From positions 83,888 to 147,887 of the forward strand of contig NZ_FMDO01000014.1 of the NCBI RefSeq assembly GCF_900095305.1: a stretch of 64,000 nt of DNA. Reading direction: 5' to 3'. This DNA is from Proteiniborus sp. DW1 (GTDB lineage: Bacteria; Bacillota; Clostridia; Tissierellales; Proteiniboraceae). Shown here piece after piece: positions 56,103 through 64,000 of this stretch (positions are counted from its first letter, which is position 1; the number at the start of each line of letters is the position of its first letter). The notes beneath the pieces are model-generated. The model was not told where the DNA came from and did not search any database. It saw only the letters and a program-made list of their open reading frames with translations. A program made the position numbers and the translations under genes.

Positions 56103-56961
56103 ATTGTATGAGTCAGTAGCAGAAAAAGGTGTAGTTTGCGTGGGGTTAGATACTTCTATTGATTATATTCCTGAAGAGGTTATTAAGAGATTTTCTTCAA
56201 TATCAGATGCAATATTTGAGTTTAACAAAAGAATAGTAGATGCAACTCACGATATTGTTGCATGTTATAAAATTCAAATTGCATACTATGAAGCTTTTGG
56301 AATTGAAGGTTTAATAGCATATAAAAAGACAATTAAATATATTAAGGAAAGAAACTCTTTAGTAATAGCAGACGTAAAAAGGGGAGATATTTCAAAAACA
56401 GCTGAAATGTATGCCAAGGCGCATTTTGAAGGAGATTTTGAAAGTGACTTTATAACCTTAAATCCTTATATGGGCATGGATAGCATAAAGCCATATCTAA
56501 GCTATGTAAGAGATAAGGAAAAAGGATTATTCATCTTGATTAGAACTTCAAATGAAGGTGCTTATGATATTCAATATATAAAAGATTACAACAAGAATAC
56601 AGTCTATAAAATAGTAGGAGATAAAATTAAAGATTTAGGCAAGGAGTATATGGGAAAATGTGGATATAGCTCAATAGGAGGAGTTGTAGGATGTACTCAT
56701 TCTGATGAAGCTAAGGATATTAGAGGGAACTTAGACAATATGTTCTTCCTTATTCCTGGATATGGAGCTCAGGGAGGTAGGGTAGAAGATGTAGTTAGAT
56801 ATTTAAAGCATGGAAATGGCGGAATAGTAAACTCATCTAGGAATATTCTGCTTGCTTATAAAAAACATGACAATGAAAATGCCTTTGATGTCTATGCTAG
56901 ACAAGAGGCATTATCCATGAGGGAGGCCATAAATGATGCAGTCAAGGCATATAAAGACTAA
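56089..56961 (+). CDS. pyrF: Orotidine 5'-phosphate decarboxylase (subfamily 2)
   Basis: A 290-residue decarboxylase making UMP. CVGLDTS starts the barrel, and VIADVKRGDISKTAEMYAKA carries the catalytic Lys/Asp set. The length and the later LIPGYGAQGG segment place it in the longer, subfamily-2 type. It overlaps pyrC by 14 bp and pyrK by 29 bp. Confidence 0.93.
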   Translation: MIIDRLYESVAEKGVVCVGLDTSIDYIPEEVIKRFSSISDAIFEFNKRIVDATHDIVACYKIQIAYYEAFGIEGLIAYKKTIKYIKERNSLVIADVKRGDISKTAEMYAKAHFEGDFESDFITLNPYMGMDSIKPYLSYVRDKEKGLFILIRTSNEGAYDIQYIKDYNKNTVYKIVGDKIKDLGKEYMGKCGYSSIGGVVGCTHSDEAKDIRGNLDNMFFLIPGYGAQGGRVEDVVRYLKHGNGGIVNSSRNILLAYKKHDNENAFDVYARQEALSMREAINDAVKAYKD

Positions 56962-57676
56962 AATCATTGATAACAAAGAAATAGTAAAGGGAATCTTTAA
57001 AATGACTTTAGCAGGTGATCTTCAAGGGAAACCAGGACAATTCTATATGTTAAGGGCATGGGATATGGAACCATTCTTATCTAGACCTATTAGCATCCAC
57101 AATCTAGATAAAGAGAAAATAGAATTTCTTTATGAAGTTAGAGGAAAAGGTACTGAACTATTTAGTCAACTAAAAAGAGCTGACTATATTAACCTTACAG
57201 GTCCTTTAGGTAATGGATTCAATATAGATAATATCCAAGGTAAAGTAGCTATTGTAACAGGTGGAATTGGGATTGCACCAATGTATTATACGGCAAAACA
57301 ATTAAGAAACTGTAAAGTTGATTTCTATGCAGGCTTTAGAGAACAAGTATATTTAATAGATGAAATAAAGAGTATTGTCAATGAAATTTATATTTCAACT
57401 GATACTGGTAAGTTTGGACATAAAGGTTATATAACAGATATTTTTGACTCTAGAAAATATGATATTATACTAAGCTGTGGACCAAGCATAATGATGGAAA
57501 AGGTAATAAAGTCCAGCCTAGCTAATAATAAAAGGATTTACATTTCCCAGGAAAACCATATGGCATGTGGTATTGGTGCTTGTCTAGGATGTACCTGTAA
57601 GACTAATAAGGGTATGAAGACAGTATGTAAGGATGGTCCAATATTCAATGGTGAGGATGTGATACTTCATGCTTAA
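56933..57676 (+). CDS. pyrK: Dihydroorotate dehydrogenase electron-transfer subunit
   Basis: A 247-residue ferredoxin-reductase-like subunit. FAD is held by [10 protein letters not shown] and [13 protein letters not shown] by [16 protein letters not shown], and a 2Fe-2S cluster by [11 protein letters not shown] and a later Cys. It passes electrons from PyrD to NAD+. The start overlaps the end of pyrF by 29 bp, an unusually long overlap; a later start is possible, but none has a better ribosome site. Confidence 0.92.
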   Translation: MMQSRHIKTKIIDNKEIVKGIFKMTLAGDLQGKPGQFYMLRAWDMEPFLSRPISIHNLDKEKIEFLYEVRGKGTELFSQLKRADYINLTGPLGNGFNIDNIQGKVAIVTGGIGIAPMYYTAKQLRNCKVDFYAGFREQVYLIDEIKSIVNEIYISTDTGKFGHKGYITDIFDSRKYDIILSCGPSIMMEKVIKSSLANNKRIYISQENHMACGIGACLGCTCKTNKGMKTVCKDGPIFNGEDVILHA

Positions 57677-58574
57677 GGTAGATATATGTGGTGTCGAATT
57701 TAAAAATCCTGTAATAGCAGCATCTGGAACATTTGGATTTGGGAGAGAATATTCGAATTACTTTGATGTTTCTAAACTAGGAGGCATATGTACTAAAGGT
57801 TTAACCTTGTATGAGAAGCAGGGTAACGAAGGAATTAGGATTTATGAGACAACTGGAGGATTAATAAACAGTATAGGACTCCAAAATCCAGGCATGGATA
57901 ATTTTATAGCAAATGAACTACCATTTATGAATGAACTTGATACAGTAGTCATTGCAAATCTAGGAGGAGGAAGTATAGAGGAGTATGTAAAGGGAATAGA
58001 GAAACTAAACAAAACTAGTGTGGATTTTGTAGAACTTAATATATCATGCCCTAATGTTAAAGCTGGGGGCATGGCATTTGGAATTAAGTCTAATATAGCC
58101 TATGAAATAGTTAAAGAGATAAAAAGAGTGTCAGAAAAACCAGTTATTATAAAATTATCACCTAACGCAGAAGATATAGTTGATATGGCAATTAAATGCT
58201 GTGATGCTGGAGCAGATGCATTGTCCCTTGTAAATACTTTTAAGGCAATGGCTATAGATATATATAAGAAAAAACCAGTGTTTAATAATATCTTTGCAGG
58301 ATTATCAGGTCCAGCTATTAAACCAATAGCTTTGAGATTGGTTTATGAAGTATCAGAGGCAGTAAATATTCCTGTAATTGGAATAGGTGGAATCACGAAC
58401 TGGAAAGATGCAATCGAGTTTATAATGGCTGGAGCAGATGCTATTCAAGTTGGTAGTGCTAACTTTATAAAGCCAGATATATCCTTAGATATAGTTCAAG
58501 GGATAAAAGATTTTTTAACCAAAGAAGGGATTAAATCTGTTAATGAAATCAAAGGAATAGCAAGGAGGGGATAA
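57669..58574 (+). CDS. pyrD: Dihydroorotate dehydrogenase, type 1B catalytic subunit
   Basis: A 301-residue FMN enzyme. [12 protein letters not shown] begins the barrel; [13 protein letters not shown] has the active-site Cys of type 1B enzymes; [19 protein letters not shown] binds the FMN phosphate. Together with PyrK it forms the NAD-dependent enzyme of anaerobic Firmicutes. It overlaps pyrK by 8 bp. Confidence 0.95.
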   Translation: MLKVDICGVEFKNPVIAASGTFGFGREYSNYFDVSKLGGICTKGLTLYEKQGNEGIRIYETTGGLINSIGLQNPGMDNFIANELPFMNELDTVVIANLGGGSIEEYVKGIEKLNKTSVDFVELNISCPNVKAGGMAFGIKSNIAYEIVKEIKRVSEKPVIIKLSPNAEDIVDMAIKCCDAGADALSLVNTFKAMAIDIYKKKPVFNNIFAGLSGPAIKPIALRLVYEVSEAVNIPVIGIGGITNWKDAIEFIMAGADAIQVGSANFIKPDISLDIVQGIKDFLTKEGIKSVNEIKGIARRG

Positions 58575-58575
58575 T

Positions 58576-59139
58576 ATGGTATTAGATATTTTGAAAAGAA
58601 CAGAGGCTTTATTAGAAGGTCATTTTTTATTATCATCAGGAAAGCATAGTGACAGATATATTCAATGCGCTAAGGTTCTTCAATACCCAGAAGAAGCTGG
58701 TAAGGTTTTAAAAGTAGTAGTTGACCAGATAAAAGACTTTGATGTAGATATTGTACTTGGGCCTGCAATGGGAGGAGTGCTAGTAGCTTACGAAATTGGA
58801 AGGCAGTTAGGTAAAAAAGCCATATTTACAGAGCGAGATAAGACATCTGATATAATGGTTTTGAGAAGAGGTTTTGAGATAAAAAAAGGTGATAAGGTAT
58901 TAATTGCTGAAGATGTAGTGACTACAGGGAAGTCTGCTTTAGAAGCTATAGAAGTAGTTAAAAAATTTGGTGGAGAGATATTAGGAATTGCATGCATAGC
59001 AGATAGGAGCAAAGAAAAACTGCAATATCCAGTATATAGTGCAATTAAACTAGATATAGAAAGCTATGATAAAGACCATTGTCCACTTTGTAATAAAGGT
59101 ATTCCATATATTAAACCAGGAAGTAGAGAAAAAATATAG
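58576..59139 (+). CDS. pyrE: Orotate phosphoribosyltransferase
   Basis: A 187-residue enzyme joining orotate and PRPP. The PRPP loop is [18 protein letters not shown] and the N-terminus [14 protein letters not shown]. The C-terminus has a Cys pair (CPLCNKG) seen in some clostridial forms. It is the last pyr gene, 1 bp after pyrD, and ends inside a terminator. Confidence 0.94.
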   Translation: MVLDILKRTEALLEGHFLLSSGKHSDRYIQCAKVLQYPEEAGKVLKVVVDQIKDFDVDIVLGPAMGGVLVAYEIGRQLGKKAIFTERDKTSDIMVLRRGFEIKKGDKVLIAEDVVTTGKSALEAIEVVKKFGGEILGIACIADRSKEKLQYPVYSAIKLDIESYDKDHCPLCNKGIPYIKPGSREKI

Positions 59140-59160
59140 CGGCTTTTCAGCCGTTATATT
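59133..59160. terminator. Terminator shared by pyrE and degV
   Basis: 12-bp stem AATATAGCGGCT / AGCCGTTATATT (one G-T pair), then TTTTTC. It includes the pyrE stop codon and the last codons of the leftward degV gene. Confidence 0.82.
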
Positions 59161-60011
59161 TTTTCATTTAAGATATATAAAATTCCAACAGTATTAGGCC
59201 CGCAATGACTGGATATAACACATCCAGCATCAGTAATTATAATTTCCTCAACATCTAAGCTTTCTTCCAATTTTTTCTTAAGAAACATGGCATCTTGTAG
59301 ACCTTCAGTATGAGTAACAAATACTCTTTTCTTGTCCATATTATCCTTATCTTTAAGAGCATTATTGAGCATGGTTTCAAGAATCTTTTCTCTTTTTCCT
59401 CTTGCTTTCTGACCTACTATCATTCCACCATCAACTACCTTAATTATAGGTCTAATTCTTAACATGCTCCCCATTAAAGCTTGAAGAGAAGAGCATCTTC
59501 CTCCTTTGTGCAGATAGTCTAATGTATCTGGCACAAAAGCTGTTTCTACCTTAGGTACTAGTTCTCGTATCTTTTCTGCTATTTCTTCTACTCCTAAATT
59601 TTCCTTTACTAAATCCACTGCTTTCATAACAAGAAGCCCTATTCCAGTAGATAAATTAAATGAGTCCACAATTTCAATTTTTGCATCTGGAAATTCAGAA
59701 GCAGCTATTTTTGCATTTTGCAATGTTGATGATAATTTGGATGAAAGTGCTATATAAAGTATATCTTTTCCTTCCTCAACAAATGGTCTAAAAGCATTGA
59801 TAAAGTCCAAAGGTGATGGAGCAGAGGTTTTAGGAAGCTTGCTGCACTTATCTACTTTAGCATATAGCTCTTTAGTTGAGATTTCAACTCCATCTTTGTA
59901 TGAGCTATCATCAAAGCCAACATATAAAGGGACTATAGAAATATCATTGGATTCAATAAGGTCCCTACTTAGATCACAAGTGCTGTCAGCAAATATCTTT
60001 ACCTTACTCAC
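59154..60011 (-). CDS. DegV family fatty-acid-binding protein
   Basis: A 285-residue protein of the DegV fold. ADSTCDLSRDLIESNDI, KTSAPSPLDF, LSSKLSSTLQNAK and the closing HCGPNTVGILY are family anchors; they line a pocket that binds a long-chain fatty acid. Some members (FakB) feed the acid to FakA kinase for phospholipid synthesis; no fakA is present here. A single leftward gene whose end overlaps the pyr terminator. Confidence 0.9.
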   Translation of the reverse strand: MSKVKIFADSTCDLSRDLIESNDISIVPLYVGFDDSSYKDGVEISTKELYAKVDKCSKLPKTSAPSPLDFINAFRPFVEEGKDILYIALSSKLSSTLQNAKIAASEFPDAKIEIVDSFNLSTGIGLLVMKAVDLVKENLGVEEIAEKIRELVPKVETAFVPDTLDYLHKGGRCSSLQALMGSMLRIRPIIKVVDGGMIVGQKARGKREKILETMLNNALKDKDNMDKKRVFVTHTEGLQDAMFLKKKLEESLDVEEIIITDAGCVISSHCGPNTVGILYILNEKI

Positions 60012-60120
60012 TTGTATTTCTCCCCCTTCTTCTTCTAAATCGTATCTAATACATATTATACTACTAAAATACGTAATATAACAATTATTATTATAGCAGC
60101 ATAATTTATGAAAAAACAGG

Positions 60121-60148
60121 TTTACTTTTTTAAATATTTATGTATAAT
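60121..60148 (+). promoter_or_regulatory. Promoter of the trpS T-box transcript
   Basis: TTTACT (60121-60126), 16 bp, TATAAT (60143-60148), just before the T-box leader. Confidence 0.6.
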
Positions 60149-60159
60149 AATTATAATAA

Positions 60160-60394
60160 CATATCTAAAGCAATGAATGAGAGTAGTAAACATCTAATCA
60201 AGCCGCAGCGATTCAGGGATGGTGGAAGCCTGAAGCTTTGATATTTGTTGAATGGACTCATGAGTTCAAATCTGAAATAATAGTAGGATTTGACGGCATC
60301 TACCGTTATAGATTAAGTGAGTCATATGACTAACTAGAGTGGTACCGCGGAAGTAGCTTTTCGTCTCTTATTTGAGATGAGAAGCTTTTTTTAA
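60160..60394 (+). ncRNA. T-box leader, tryptophan specifier
   Basis: Lower stem I is ATGAG/CTCAT. A TGG specifier codon at 60253-60255 sits in the expected bulge before that stem closes. The T-box core AGAGTGGTACCGCGG is at 60336-60350. The terminator AGCTTTTCGTCTC/GAGATGAGAAGCT (two wobbles) at 60355-60386 ends in TTTTTTT. Uncharged tRNA-Trp should favour antitermination and raise trpS. Confidence 0.95.
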
Positions 60395-60491
60395 TATATG
60401 AGAGAACTATAATTCTCATGTTATTCTCAACTTAGTGAAGAATTAATTTTTTAGAGGACTAGGTATATAGTTAAAATAAGGAGGAATTGCT

Positions 60492-61487
60492 ATGAGTGAA
60501 AAGAAAGTTATTTTTAGTGGAGTGAAGCCTACAGGTGAACCTACATTGGGAAATTATTTAGGAGCAATAAAAAATTGGGTAGCACTTCAAGATGAATATG
60601 AATGCTATTATTGTATTGTAGATTTACATGCTATAACTGTGCCACAGGAACCAAAGGATTTAAGAAGACGCTCTTTAGAGGTATTAGCTCAATATATTGC
60701 ATCTGGTATAGAACCAGAAAAGAACACTCTATTTTTTCAATCCCATGTAAGTGCACATGCTGAACTAGCATGGGTATTAGATTGTATATCATATATGGGG
60801 CAATTAGGAAGAATGACACAATACAAAGAAAAGTCACAAAAAGGAGAAGAAAACTTAAACGCAGGATTATTCACCTATCCAGTACTAATGGCTGCTGACA
60901 TTCTATTATACCAAGCAGACCTAGTGCCTGTAGGAGATGATCAAAAGCAGCACCTAGAGCTTGCGAGGGACTTAGCCATAAGATTCAACAACAGATATAG
61001 CGAAACCTTTAAGGTACCAGATATATATGTGTCTAAATTCGGAAGTAGAATTATGGGATTACAAAATCCTCTAAGCAAAATGTCAAAATCAGGAGACGAT
61101 GAAAATGATTATATACTTTTAATAGAGGATAATGACACTACAGTTAGGAAAATCAAGAGAGCAGTCACAGACTCAATAGGGCTAGTGAAATATTCAGATG
61201 AACAGCCAGGCATAAAGAATCTTATAACAATATACTCTAAGCTTTCAGGAGAAAGTATAGAGGAAATAGAGAGTAAGTACGAAGGACAAGGATATGGAAA
61301 GTTTAAAACTGATTTAAGTGAAGTTGTAGTAGAAGGGCTAAAACCTGTTAGAGAAAAATTTGCAGATCTAATGAAAAATAAGGATTACCTAGAAAAAATA
61401 TACACAGAAGGAGCAAAACAAGCAGAGTATGTAGCTAATAAAACTTTAAGAAAAGTCTACAAAAAGGTTGGCTTTATACCAAGATAG
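60492..61487 (+). CDS. trpS: Tryptophanyl-tRNA synthetase
   Basis: A 331-residue class I synthetase. The HIGH-equivalent is PTGEPTLGNYLGA and the KMSKS loop is SKMSKSG. GDDQKQHLELARDLA binds tryptophan and ATP. The length is standard for bacterial TrpRS. AAGGAGG precedes the ATG. Regulation by the T-box 100 bp upstream matches the TGG specifier. Confidence 0.95.
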   Translation: MSEKKVIFSGVKPTGEPTLGNYLGAIKNWVALQDEYECYYCIVDLHAITVPQEPKDLRRRSLEVLAQYIASGIEPEKNTLFFQSHVSAHAELAWVLDCISYMGQLGRMTQYKEKSQKGEENLNAGLFTYPVLMAADILLYQADLVPVGDDQKQHLELARDLAIRFNNRYSETFKVPDIYVSKFGSRIMGLQNPLSKMSKSGDDENDYILLIEDNDTTVRKIKRAVTDSIGLVKYSDEQPGIKNLITIYSKLSGESIEEIESKYEGQGYGKFKTDLSEVVVEGLKPVREKFADLMKNKDYLEKIYTEGAKQAEYVANKTLRKVYKKVGFIPR

Positions 61488-61618
61488 AACTAAAAGCATA
61501 TCTGCAAAAAGCTGGATTTAAAAATATTAATATCGCAACAAAAGAAGTATAACAAGAGTATGCAGAAAAGTGGGGATATAATTTAAAAGCTAGGAGTACA
61601 TTATGTCTGGTGAGATAA
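61487..61618 (+). pseudogene. SAM-dependent methyltransferase C-terminal remnant
   Basis: Starting inside the trpS stop codon, one frame reads ELKAYLQKAGFKNINIATKE, a stop, then QEYAEKWGYNLKARSTL. This looks like the end of a clostridial class I methyltransferase (AGFxNIxIxxKEVxxEYAEKWGYNLK). The stop sits within the motif and nothing precedes it, so the body of the gene is lost. Confidence 0.65.
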
Positions 61619-61677
61619 GGACGATGAGGTAAAAGATGCAATCTAAAGAAAAAAATAACTTTTAAATAAGAAATAGA

Positions 61678-61707
61678 AATGGATAGGATTTTCTCACCTA
61701 TCCATTT
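61678..61707 (+). terminator. Terminator downstream of trpS
   Basis: Perfect 11-bp stem AAATGGATAGG / CCTATCCATTT, followed by TTACTTAT. It lies 190 bp after trpS, beyond the methyltransferase remnant. Confidence 0.75.
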
Positions 61708-61904
61708 TTACTTATATAGAATAGTAAGATATTACTTCTGCTTTTTTTATAACGAATAGATAAGTTTATTTTAATAAATTGATTCAAGGACTTGACTTTA
61801 ATGAGTTTCAAAAAATAGCTTTCTTATTTTAATAAGATTTTGTTAGAAGCTTTTATTATTTAAAGAGATTTTGTAAAATTATTATTATATAATTCCACAC
61901 AAAT

Positions 61905-61923
61905 GATAATGTTTATCATTATC
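61905..61923 (+). promoter_or_regulatory. Fur box upstream of superoxide dismutase
   Basis: GATAATGTTTATCATTATC matches the 19-bp Fur consensus GATAATGATAATCATTATC at 17 positions by eye. It lies 66 bp before the sod start codon, in the promoter region. Confidence 0.75.
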
Positions 61924-61989
61924 AAAATTGGATATATATAAAATACGATAACAATTATTATATTAATATATAAATAGAGGAGAGATATT

Positions 61990-62607
61990 ATGGCATTTAA
62001 GTTACCAGAACTAAATTATTCTTTTGATGCATTAGAACCACATATAGATAAATTGACAATGGAAACTCATTACTCAAAGCATCATCAAGCATATGTTGAC
62101 AACTTAAATAAAGCTTTAGAAGGACATGATAATCTTCAAAATATGGAGATTGAAGAAATACTAAAATCTTTAGATGGGTTACCAGAAAGCATTAGAAAAG
62201 CAGTTAGGAATAATGGTGGAGGTCACTACAATCATTCAATATTCTGGGACATAATGTCACCAGAAGGTGGAGGTGCACCAGAAGGAGATTTAGCTTCAAA
62301 AATTGATGAGGAGCTAGGTGGATTTGAAAAATTTAAGGAGGATTTCAAAAAAGCTGCTTTAGGTCAGTTTGGTAGCGGATGGGCATGGTTAGTCCTTGGT
62401 GAGGATGGAAAACTATCAATTGAAGCTACTCCAAATCAAGACAATCCGATATCAAATAATAGAAAGCCTATACTAGGTATTGATGTATGGGAGCATGCTT
62501 ATTACCTAAAATACATGAATAGAAGAGCAGATTATATTGATTCTTGGTGGAACGTAGTGGATTGGAAAAAGGTAGTTAAAAGGTTTAAAGGACTGAAAAC
62601 TAAATAA
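61990..62607 (+). CDS. sodA: Superoxide dismutase, Fe/Mn type
   Basis: A 205-residue enzyme converting superoxide to oxygen and peroxide. Metal ligands lie in THYSKHHQAYVDNL (first His), GGGHYNHSIFW (second His) and DVWEHAYYLKY (Asp and His). GQFGSGWAWLV is the family signature. Metal preference (Fe or Mn) cannot be told by eye. GAGGAGAG precedes the ATG. The upstream Fur box suggests iron-linked expression. No signal peptide, so it is cytosolic. Confidence 0.94.
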   Translation: MAFKLPELNYSFDALEPHIDKLTMETHYSKHHQAYVDNLNKALEGHDNLQNMEIEEILKSLDGLPESIRKAVRNNGGGHYNHSIFWDIMSPEGGGAPEGDLASKIDEELGGFEKFKEDFKKAALGQFGSGWAWLVLGEDGKLSIEATPNQDNPISNNRKPILGIDVWEHAYYLKYMNRRADYIDSWWNVVDWKKVVKRFKGLKTK

Positions 62608-62763
62608 ACTTTATTGTATTTGAGCCTTGTAAAAGCAGGGCTCATTGACTTCTTAGCAGTATTAACTGTAGATTGTACTTAGTTATTGTATGTGTAATCA
62701 AAATAAGATATTATGTAATTAGAGCATTTTTAGATACAAGTTAACAGGAAAGGAATTTTTAAT

Positions 62764-63147
62764 ATGTGTGATTTCTCTTCAATAGATGAAATTCATGAAA
62801 TGCTAGATGAAATAGCAGAAGAAATACCTCAATACTTCTTTAATCAATTAAATGAAGGAATTATACTTCTACCTGAGTATAAAATACATCCGGAAAGTAG
62901 AGATACTGATACCCTATACATCTTAGGAGAATATTCAAGAAGTGCAAGTGGTAGACGTATTGCAATATATTATGGCTCATTTGAAAAGGTTTATAGTGGA
63001 GTTTCTAAGAGAAGCTTACGTAATAAACTAAAGGACACTTTATTACATGAATTTACCCACCACCTTGAATCCTTAGCAGGGGAAAGAGGATTAGAAATAA
63101 AGGATTATCGTGATATACAGGAATATAAGAGAAAAATTAAGGACTAA
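62764..63147 (+). CDS. Zincin-like metallopeptidase family protein (PF06262 type)
   Basis: A 127-residue protein with the zinc motif HEFTHHLE at about 98-105. IDEIHEMLDEIAEEIP and the strand segment RRIAIYYGSFEKV match the small zincin family formerly DUF1025. Members are compact, cytosolic and of unknown substrate. AAAGGAA precedes the ATG. A terminator follows directly. Confidence 0.85.
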   Translation: MCDFSSIDEIHEMLDEIAEEIPQYFFNQLNEGIILLPEYKIHPESRDTDTLYILGEYSRSASGRRIAIYYGSFEKVYSGVSKRSLRNKLKDTLLHEFTHHLESLAGERGLEIKDYRDIQEYKRKIKD

Positions 63148-63152
63148 ATTAA

Positions 63153-63180
63153 AGACTCCATTTTGCTGGAGTCTGTTTTT
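63153..63180. terminator. Terminator between zincin and UvrC-like genes
   Basis: Perfect 8-bp stem AGACTCCA / TGGAGTCT followed by GTTTTTTC, in a convergent gap. Confidence 0.8.
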
Positions 63181-63189
63181 TCTGAATGT

Positions 63190-64000
63190 CTATTTATTGT
63201 TGGAATTAAACAAGCTCGAAATTGCATCTTCAATGTGAGACTCATTATTTGAATCCAGCCATTCCTCTGGAATAATTACATAGTTGCAGTTATTACTCTT
63301 CAGATAGCTGTAAATTATCTGAGCTTCATCTATATCTTCCTTGCTAATTTTTGTAGTTATACTGAATTCACTATACTTGAAATAGTTTAGTATACTTGTC
63401 TTTATATTAGTAAACAATTTATCATTTGAAGCATATTTTTCTTTAAATAAAACTTTATTTCCCTTTATTAGAAAGACCTTAACCATTGAATTATCTAGTT
63501 TCTCAATTATTAATATGTTTTTATTTTCCTCTGTGAATTCTATTACTTTTTCTTTATTTAATAAAGTCTTAATTGCACTAATATAATCCCTATATTTTGC
63601 AGCAGTTTCAAAATCAAAATTATTGGATGCATGAACCATTTTTTGCTCCATCTCTTCAAGTATGCTTACATCTGTACCATTAAACAGGTCTATAATTCTA
63701 TTGATTATCTTTAAGTATTCCTTAGTCGCTTTTCCTCCTGAACACATGCCAATACATAATCCTAGTGAATAGTTTAGACAAGGAGCATTTTTTTTACCAG
63801 ACCTATTACAGTCTATTTGGCAGAATTCCTTTATACCTTGGATAGCCCTTTCAACTGTGTTTTTACTTGTATATGGACCAAAGTGAATAGTTGAGTGCTT
63901 TTCACTAGGTGTAGTTACTATTTTTATGCCTAGGTATTTTTTATCAGTACTTATTCCTACATATATATAAGAAGATGTGTTTTTCATATGTCTATTATAC
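63190..64000 (-). CDS. UvrC-like protein, C-terminal part (start beyond window)
   Basis: Leftward and cut by the window edge: the frame stays open past the ATG at 63987, reading YNRHMKNTSSYIYVGIS, which matches the UvrC segment after the GIY-YIG domain (KPKYNxxLKxxxSYPYI). Next come FGPYTSKNTVERAIQGIKEF, the Cys-containing linker APCLNYSLGLCIGMCSGG, and a UVR motif (FDFETAAKYRDYISAIKTL). About 110 residues follow, then it stops, so the RNase-H-like endonuclease and helix-hairpin-helix domains of true UvrC are absent. It is probably a UvrC paralog with a single nuclease domain. Confidence 0.8.
   Translation of the reverse strand, partial: YNRHMKNTSSYIYVGISTDKKYLGIKIVTTPSEKHSTIHFGPYTSKNTVERAIQGIKEFCQIDCNRSGKKNAPCLNYSLGLCIGMCSGGKATKEYLKIINRIIDLFNGTDVSILEEMEQKMVHASNNFDFETAAKYRDYISAIKTLLNKEKVIEFTEENKNILIIEKLDNSMVKVFLIKGNKVLFKEKYASNDKLFTNIKTSILNYFKYSEFSITTKISKEDIDEAQIIYSYLKSNNCNYVIIPEEWLDSNNESHIEDAISSLFNSNNK

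Overview
The window is a low-GC, gene-dense bacterial chromosome segment. Gene content points to an anaerobic, Gram-positive member of the Clostridia, perhaps Tissierellales-like. The lineage is inferred from protein character and gene order (clostridial pyr operon with pyrI, pyrK and type-1B pyrD; T-box, S-box and PyrR leaders; DUF2935, DUF378 and DUF2164 proteins; YhaO/YhaN; PEP synthase), not from a marker search. No rRNA, tRNA, CRISPR array or intact insertion sequence was seen.

Layout. 1-4950: end of a DUF58/BatA/vWA surface-protein operon. 5.1-11.5 kb: single metabolic genes (DUF2935, an unusual 637-aa glutamine-synthetase-like protein, an iron alcohol dehydrogenase, DUF2164, a nitroreductase, an ElaA acetyltransferase). 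11.5-14.4 kb: four paralogous secreted Cys/His-rich proteins on the minus strand, built from a duplicated 1546-bp two-gene unit that carries relic 3' ends of the acetyltransferase gene. 14.5-16.5 kb: a YtrA-type GntR/ABC operon with an operator inside its promoter. 16.7-24.2 kb: rimO, a polysaccharide deacetylase, a HAD-phosphatase pseudogene, a lipid-linked-oligosaccharide flippase, an unknown secreted protein and an 8-oxoguanine deaminase. 24.4-29.1 kb: YhaO/YhaN nuclease-ATPase pair and a metallophosphoesterase. 29.2-34.8 kb: ptsH-ptsI, CYTH, ThiF-like, a second phosphoesterase and small membrane proteins. 35.2-42.7 kb: tldD-pmbA, small membrane proteins, an L,D-transpeptidase lipoprotein and PEP synthase. 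42.7-43.8 kb: decayed DNA. 43.8-46.1 kb: a transposase-derived gene that appears to have lost its catalytic residues, overlapping an FAD oxidoreductase gene. 46.4-50.4 kb: hypB, a 900-aa multi-cluster iron-sulfur flavoprotein, and hypA, with no hydrogenase structural gene. 50.5-53.3 kb: metNIQ methionine importer under a SAM-I riboswitch. 53.3-59.2 kb: complete pyrBICFKDE operon with a two-site PyrR-type leader. 59.2-64 kb: degV, T-box-controlled trpS, a methyltransferase remnant, Fur-box-linked superoxide dismutase, a small zincin, and a UvrC-like protein cut by the window edge.

Regulation is unusually readable: SAM-I and Trp T-box leaders, a PyrR attenuator plus a second PyrR-like hairpin over the pyrB ribosome binding site, a GntR operator, a Fur box, and many strong hairpin terminators. 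The candidates most worth following as undescribed biology are the duplicated secreted-protein array, the dead-transposase/flavoprotein pair, and the hypB-flavoprotein-hypA island.
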